Part shown: piece by piece, positions 59,645 to 64,000 of the stretch
Layout: each line of letters opens with the position of its first letter
Numbering within the stretch: position 1 is the stretch's first letter
NCBI GenBank assembly: GCA_910574455.1
Contig: CAJSYZ010000011.1
Span: 3,642,941 to 3,706,940 of the forward strand
Source of the DNA: Trichaptum fuscoviolaceum
Lineage: Eukaryota > Basidiomycota > Agaricomycetes > Hymenochaetales > Trichaptaceae
Direction of reading: 5' to 3'
Length of the DNA: 64,000 nucleotides
Position numbers and translations under genes: made by a program
Notes under the pieces: generated by a model
Told to the model about the DNA's origin: nothing
Seen by the model: the letters and a program-made list of their open reading frames with translations, nothing else
Database searches by the model: none

Positions 59645-60462
59645 TGTTACGACCGTCGGGAATTGTAGCGGGAAACAGTTTCGGGAAACTGGAATTCGCG
59701 ACGAGAACCCGCGTTCGGGAATCTGGATTCGCGACTGGGAACGAGCGTGGGAATTCAGGCGGGAAACGCGCGGGATTCTATCCAGGCGCGTCGCGGGATT
59801 CTCAAGGCCAGCTAGGACTCTTCACTGCTTTGAACGTCAAGTAAGCGGATCCCTAAGGAAGCACTCCACAAGTAAGTATTGCGCAACTAACTACACAGGA
59901 GAAAAGAGAGAGATCGCACCTAAGGAAGCACTCCACAAGAGGTCAAAAGTGGGGTGCTCCTTACGATGCCTACAGCTATTTATCTACTTCGTAAAGACTG
60001 TATAGTTAATCTACGCTAAATGTCCTTGCGCAATGCGCACCTATCTACTACAAACGATACATGCTACGACCGCACTGCTAGGCATGTCTATCCCGTCTCT
60101 CCAGATGGCTACGGCCTGTCCGTGGACGTCAGCGTCCGGTCCGGGGCCGCGACTAGCCAGACTAGGTATGCCAGACTGTTGCAGGTCGTCACCTTGAGGT
60201 ACTAGCGGATTAATGAGCGTATGTTGATAAGTGAATGTACGTGTGCCGTGGCGGGTCGTCGTAAATGAGTGTGTGTATGCGTGCATGGTTGCCGGGACGG
60301 TGGTGCGGGATAAGTCACGTGAGCATGGGATCGTGCGATTCGGGAATGAGGTTTCGCGCGGGGAATCCAATGGCGGGATTCTCCTCGCGGGATTGTCTGC
60401 TCATGTCGGGATCCTTGGCGGGAAAGTGCGGGAAATGAGAAAAGGGGCCTGGGATCTCGACA
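59645..60462 (-). repeat. 3' LTR of the Gypsy element, about 818 bp
   Basis: On the minus strand it starts TGTCGAGATCCC directly after the polypurine tract and ends GGTCGTAACA, giving TG..CA ends. Inside, CCTAAGGAAGCACTCCACAAG occurs at 59851 and 59920 as a direct repeat. The partner LTR is not in the window, so divergence dating is not possible. Confidence 0.8.
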
Positions 60463-62055
60463 TTACCCCCCTCCAAAGGCGCAACTCCGGGGCGCCAAGC
60501 TTGAATCTTGCTCAGGTCACAGAGCTCGATAGCGTTGACTTCTCGAGGGGCGTCCGGGTGTTTTCGATAGAAACTGCGAATTTTAGCCTTTGCATTACCC
60601 ATATCCTTTGCGGGAATCCATGTATCTTCCGCGCTCGAATATCCCTTCCATCGTACCAAATATTCAAACCTCCGTCTAAACCGTCTAGCGTCCAGTACCT
60701 CTTCCACCTCGTATTCCAGATCTCCTTCTACTTCGACTGGGGGCGGCGGGGGTTGCGTTCGACCGGGAATATCGTCTTCGTGGTATGGCGAGAGCAGCGA
60801 TACGTGAAATACGGGATGAATCTTCAGCGACGCGGGGAGTTCGAGTTCGTAGGTGAGGTCACTTAGCTTTGCCTTCACTTTATACGGCCCTAGTCGTTTC
60901 GGTAATAATTTGCGCGCTCCCGGTTGCCGAACGTTCGTCGCCTCGAGCCAGACTTTATCCCCGACTTCGTACTGCGGGGCCTCGTTCCGGGCCTGATCGT
61001 AGTGCTGCTTCATGCGCTCTGCCGCAACCTCCAAAGCCGCTCTTGCCTCTTCCTGTGCCTGCTGAAGCTCCTGTAGTCGTGCGTCCGCGGCGGGGACCGT
61101 GGACAGGCCGTCGCTCGGGGCAATCGTGAATTCGGGATTGTAGCCGTAGACAAGCGCGAACGGGGATTGTCGTGTTGCCGCGTGCGCTTTCGTGTTGTGC
61201 GCGAACTCTGCCATTGGGAGTAATCCGGCCCAGTTTTCTTGTCGTGTATCTATGAAAGCCCGTAAATATTGTTCCAGCTCTTGGTTTACCCTTTCGGTTT
61301 GCCCGTCCGTCTGCGGGTGATACGCAGTCGACGTGGTACCCTTGATACCGAGTCGGGAAAAGAGGGCTTTCATGAACTGTGCGACAAATTGTGGTCCTCG
61401 GTCGGATATGATCTGGCGGGGGGTTCCGTGCAGCTTCCAGACGTGTTGCAGGAAGAGTTCTGCAGTTTCCGGTGCATCGACATCAGACGTGGTCGGGATA
61501 AAATGCGCTTGCTTGGTGAGACGGTCGACCACCACGAAGATGGCGTCGTAATCCTCAGATCGGGGGAGCTGGGTGATGAAATTGCACGAAATCGCCTGCC
61601 AGGGGCCCTGCGGGATTTCGTTCGGTTGTAGGAGTCCTACCGGGCGTTGGGATCGGTTCTTCGTGCGTGCACAGGTATCGCATCCCGAAACGTATCGTTC
61701 TACGAAGTTAGACATCCCGGGCCACCAGTAGTTGCGGCTTACCATCTCAAACGTTTTCCAACGTCCAGGATGTCCGGCGGGGAGACTGTCGTGGTAAGTC
61801 TTCACCACATCCCGGCGAATGGTCTCGTCTTTCGGGACGTAAACCTTACCCTGGTACAGGATGAGGCCTTCTTCGGTGCTCCAGTCCTCAAGTTCCTTGG
61901 TCAGGACTCGAGGCGCCTTGGACTTGACCAGCTCGATCGCGTCCACCAGTTCGTCCTCATACTGATCTGACTTACGAATGCGTCGTAGGAGGGCCTGATC
62001 CCCGTGTACCCACCAGTACCAACTAATAATCTTATGAAATCGACGATAGTTATCG
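60315..62055 (-). pseudogene. Gypsy integrase with C-terminal chromodomain, catalytic Asp changed
   Basis: The open frame begins in the linker before integrase. It has the HHCC zinc-binding module (YHDSLPAGHPGRWKTFEMV ... GCDTC), the integrase core, a GPY/F-type module (LLPKRLGPYKVKAKLSDL) and a chromodomain (EVEEVLDARRFRRR, then YLVRWKGYSSAEDTW). The core's second Asp (HGTPRQIISDRGPQF) and Glu (HPQTDGQTERVNQELE) are present. The first Asp, normally in VDFI, is Asn (SCNFITQL, codon AAT at about 61588), which should abolish strand transfer. The frame runs about 150 bases into the LTR before its stop at 60315. Chromodomains of this kind steer insertion toward heterochromatin marks. Confidence 0.9.
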
Positions 62056-62078
62056 TGAGGCCGTTCAGAAACTATCAT

Positions 62079-62680
62079 CGATAACTTCGGCAGCTCACTA
62101 CGCCCTTTAGCAATGCTTGTGCCGTGCGCGCCGACGCAGCCTTCTCAGGGCCTTGCCCGGCAGCACGGCAGGGCCTCATATACATTTGAAATAAGCTTAA
62201 TATTAATTAAAAGTGCCTGGACCACGGTCCAGGCCTATCTACAATTGCCAATAAATTAGATAAATATAAAACATTACTTGCGAGCGCGTGCGCGCGCACG
62301 CGCATGGCGGGGGGGACGTGCCCCTCCCGCCATTCCATCCCATCGGGGAGATACGCAGCCCGTGCGTGGCGCGTTTCCGCCGGATGGTGGCGGACACCCA
62401 GAACTGGGGAGAAAAAAACCAGGGGAATACCAGCACCCCGCAAGCGAGAATCGCAGCGCGCGGGGATTCGCAGGTTCGCCAGCCACCGTTGTGGTCTTCG
62501 TCGCTCAGAATAAGGCACATGTGTCGGTCCTACGGCCAGAGGAAGTCGGTTTTCCTCGAGGTGGAAAATGAAGACGTACTTGGGTTGCTGCCGCTTGCGT
62601 GCTAGCCAGCGCCGCTCCTGGTGCACTCAAATGCACCCTACCCCTCTACCCATCTTCCCTCCACTAGCTGTATGTCCTGA
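62079..62680. other. Interval with GC-rich ORF of unknown nature
   Basis: Overlapping open frames on both strands (62207-62626 on minus, 62278-62605 on plus) share a GC-rich block starting GAGCGCGTGCGCGCGCACGCGC, itself a palindrome. The sequence CTGGACCACGGTCCAGG (62217-62233) is a hairpin. None of the products is recognised; this could be part of another element adjoining the truncated Gypsy copy. Confidence 0.35.
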
Positions 62681-62699
62681 AGTGGATGACCCGAGATCT

Positions 62700-64000
62700 G
62701 CCAGATAGTGCGCCGCCCACGGCAAAGTAGAGCTTCTTCATGATGGGGTTCGCAACGCTCTCAAGCTCCTTGTGCTTCTCCTCTCACACGCCCAGCAATT
62801 TACCGCGCACGATCATGGCGTCAACGAAGCAAAGACAATGGCAGCGAGGAGAGTGCGTTCGGCAGGATTAACAGTGATCGCCTGATGGCGCAAGTTGGCC
62901 TGATGTCGTTCGTCCTTGCTACTTCCCCGGATCAACACCAGCTTCGCCGCCTCCCTATGTCGCTGAGGGTGAGTCTATCCCGGGTTCGGCGACGGCGTCA
63001 TGAGCGCGTCGAGGCATGGGATCGTCTTGTTGACGGCAGCCTCTAGCTTGAGCTTGCCATCGGGCTCAAACTTGTCCTTGAGCTTCTCGTCGTTCAGAGA
63101 GTTGCGGAGGTTGTAGGAGTCGAGCTCTCGAAAGCTACGCTTGCGAGCATACAGCTTGCGCCCGAGAGGCGAGGGACTGCGGAAGCAGAAGCAAGACGGC
63201 GTTTGCGCGAAGCAAATGCCTTCTTGCCCGTCGTCCATAGCTTAAGAGCTTGAAGAAGAGGGAGGAAAGAGAGAAAGACGACGTTCGTGATGCGTGCGGA
63301 TAGCGCGCCACGACCCTGACAAATGTGTGAAATTACCGCATATGGTATGTCTCAGACTTTTTTTATGCTTCAAACATATCAATAACATACGTTTTGAATT
63401 TAATGTAGACATGCTGATCTCAGGCACAGCTGTTAATTAGATTTATTATACGCTAATGTATGTACACAAAAACGTCGGAGGCTAAAGTACTTGTTACAAG
63501 GGGTAAAAGGTCAAGACTACAATAGAAATGCATGATTCATGCACATATGCTCTCATTCTCTGATTTCTCTTTTATCTTACGTCCCCTTGATCACTTTGCA
63601 TATTTACAATACAACTCTATGTATATTAGAAAAGCTCTAGAAAAATTATGGGCTCCTATGTGTCCTTACAAAAGGCTACAAAAATGAAACAATCTCTAAA
63701 ACTGGCCATTTTGAGCACTTTTGAGTCAAAATTCAACATTTGCAGCTAGTTTGACTATATTAATGACGATTAAAAAATACAGATATGCTACATAGCAATA
63801 AAGGAAGCTCTAATAAAACGAAATCAGGTGTTAGAATGGAAGGTACTAAGAAAACAGTTGCGAAGTAAACAAATCAGTCCGAGAGTGGAACACATGTGTG
63901 CAAGTTTCACTCGAAGTGATGCATTCGAAACACCACTTTCGAGTTTAACCACTTTCACTCCATCAAATAACGAGATTCTTTTTTAGAACTTTATATAATG
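62700..64000. mobile_element. Diverged second copy of the interior of the 24-28 kb transposon, runs off the window
   Basis: From about 63040 to the right edge the sequence follows 25350-26330 with roughly 85% identity by eye, including ATATGGTATGTCTCAGAC, ACATATCAATAACATACG and AAATGAAACAATCTCTAAAA. It also carries Hsp70 pieces on the minus strand: SYNLRNSLNDEKLKDKFEP, then LEAAVNKTIPCLDA (about 63125-63005), and a separated EEKHKELESVANPIMKK (about 62795-62745). About 180 bases of other sequence lie between the two Hsp70 pieces. No TIR is visible to the left. Confidence 0.8.

Larger units (their letters stand above)
59645..62078 (-). mobile_element. Ty3/Gypsy (chromovirus) retrotransposon, 5' truncated
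   Basis: On the minus strand the integrase and chromodomain end of pol is followed by a purine tract (GGAGGGGGG, about 60465-60475) and one LTR (60462 down to 59645). The gag, protease, reverse transcriptase and RNase H regions and the other LTR are absent. Homology starts abruptly near 62040, so the element is truncated there. Confidence 0.9.

Overview
The window is nuclear DNA from a filamentous fungus, most likely an agaricomycete basidiomycete. Genes are dense in introns of about 50-60 bases with GT-AG ends. The families seen (Plavaka-type KDZ transposase, group III hybrid histidine kinase, fungal G-alpha, GH16 laminarinase-type enzyme, F-box families, chromodomain Ty3/Gypsy element) fit that group. 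Most gene models below were rebuilt by reading splice sites by eye. Where exon lengths sum to an exact codon count the model is strong; elsewhere it is marked as unresolved.

Layout. 1-1.2 kb: decayed group III histidine kinase, minus strand, running off the left edge. 2.6-3.7 kb: intact DEDD 3'-5' exonuclease. 6.8-23.5 kb: accessory block with a coiled-coil protein of unknown function (-), a 571-residue unknown protein (+), a Plavaka transposase with two frameshifts (-), and a long gene (+) with a DUF6532-like core and an acidic tail. The gaps in this block are filled with mosaics of short self-complementary words and, at 10.4-11.3 kb, an array of TTTAGGAC/GTCCTAAA hairpins. 24.0-33.1 kb: two paralogous F-box genes, the first 5'-truncated and split by a 4,128-bp transposon with 353-bp inverted repeats; the second is intact. 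33.2-36.1 kb: a GH16 gene split by a 1,638-bp transposon. 37.4-40.4 kb: a tandem triplicate of a small unknown gene. 42.4-44.1 kb: intact G-alpha subunit. 48-50 kb: FAD-dependent monooxygenase, possibly frameshifted. 51.0-55.3 kb: a 4,300-bp element with TA duplication and mirrored subterminal repeat arrays. 56.2-56.8 kb: small intact NIF3/YqfO-like gene. 59.6-62.1 kb: truncated Ty3/Gypsy element. 62.7-64 kb: diverged second copy of the interior of the 24-28 kb transposon.

The main theme is transposons carrying host gene pieces. The 24-28 kb element carries an Hsp70 C-terminal fragment, which recurs at 62.7-63.2 kb. The element inside the GH16 gene carries a TFIIB fragment. Neither element encodes a recognisable transposase, so both look like non-autonomous 'Pack-type' elements. 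Each insertion can be read to the base, because deleting the element plus one duplication copy rejoins the interrupted reading frame.

Single-base frameshifts cluster in the left half (histidine kinase, coiled-coil gene, Plavaka, DUF6532-like gene). The exonuclease, F-box, G-alpha and NIF3-like genes are clean. This could be decay of mobile or accessory DNA, or assembly error in low-complexity sequence.
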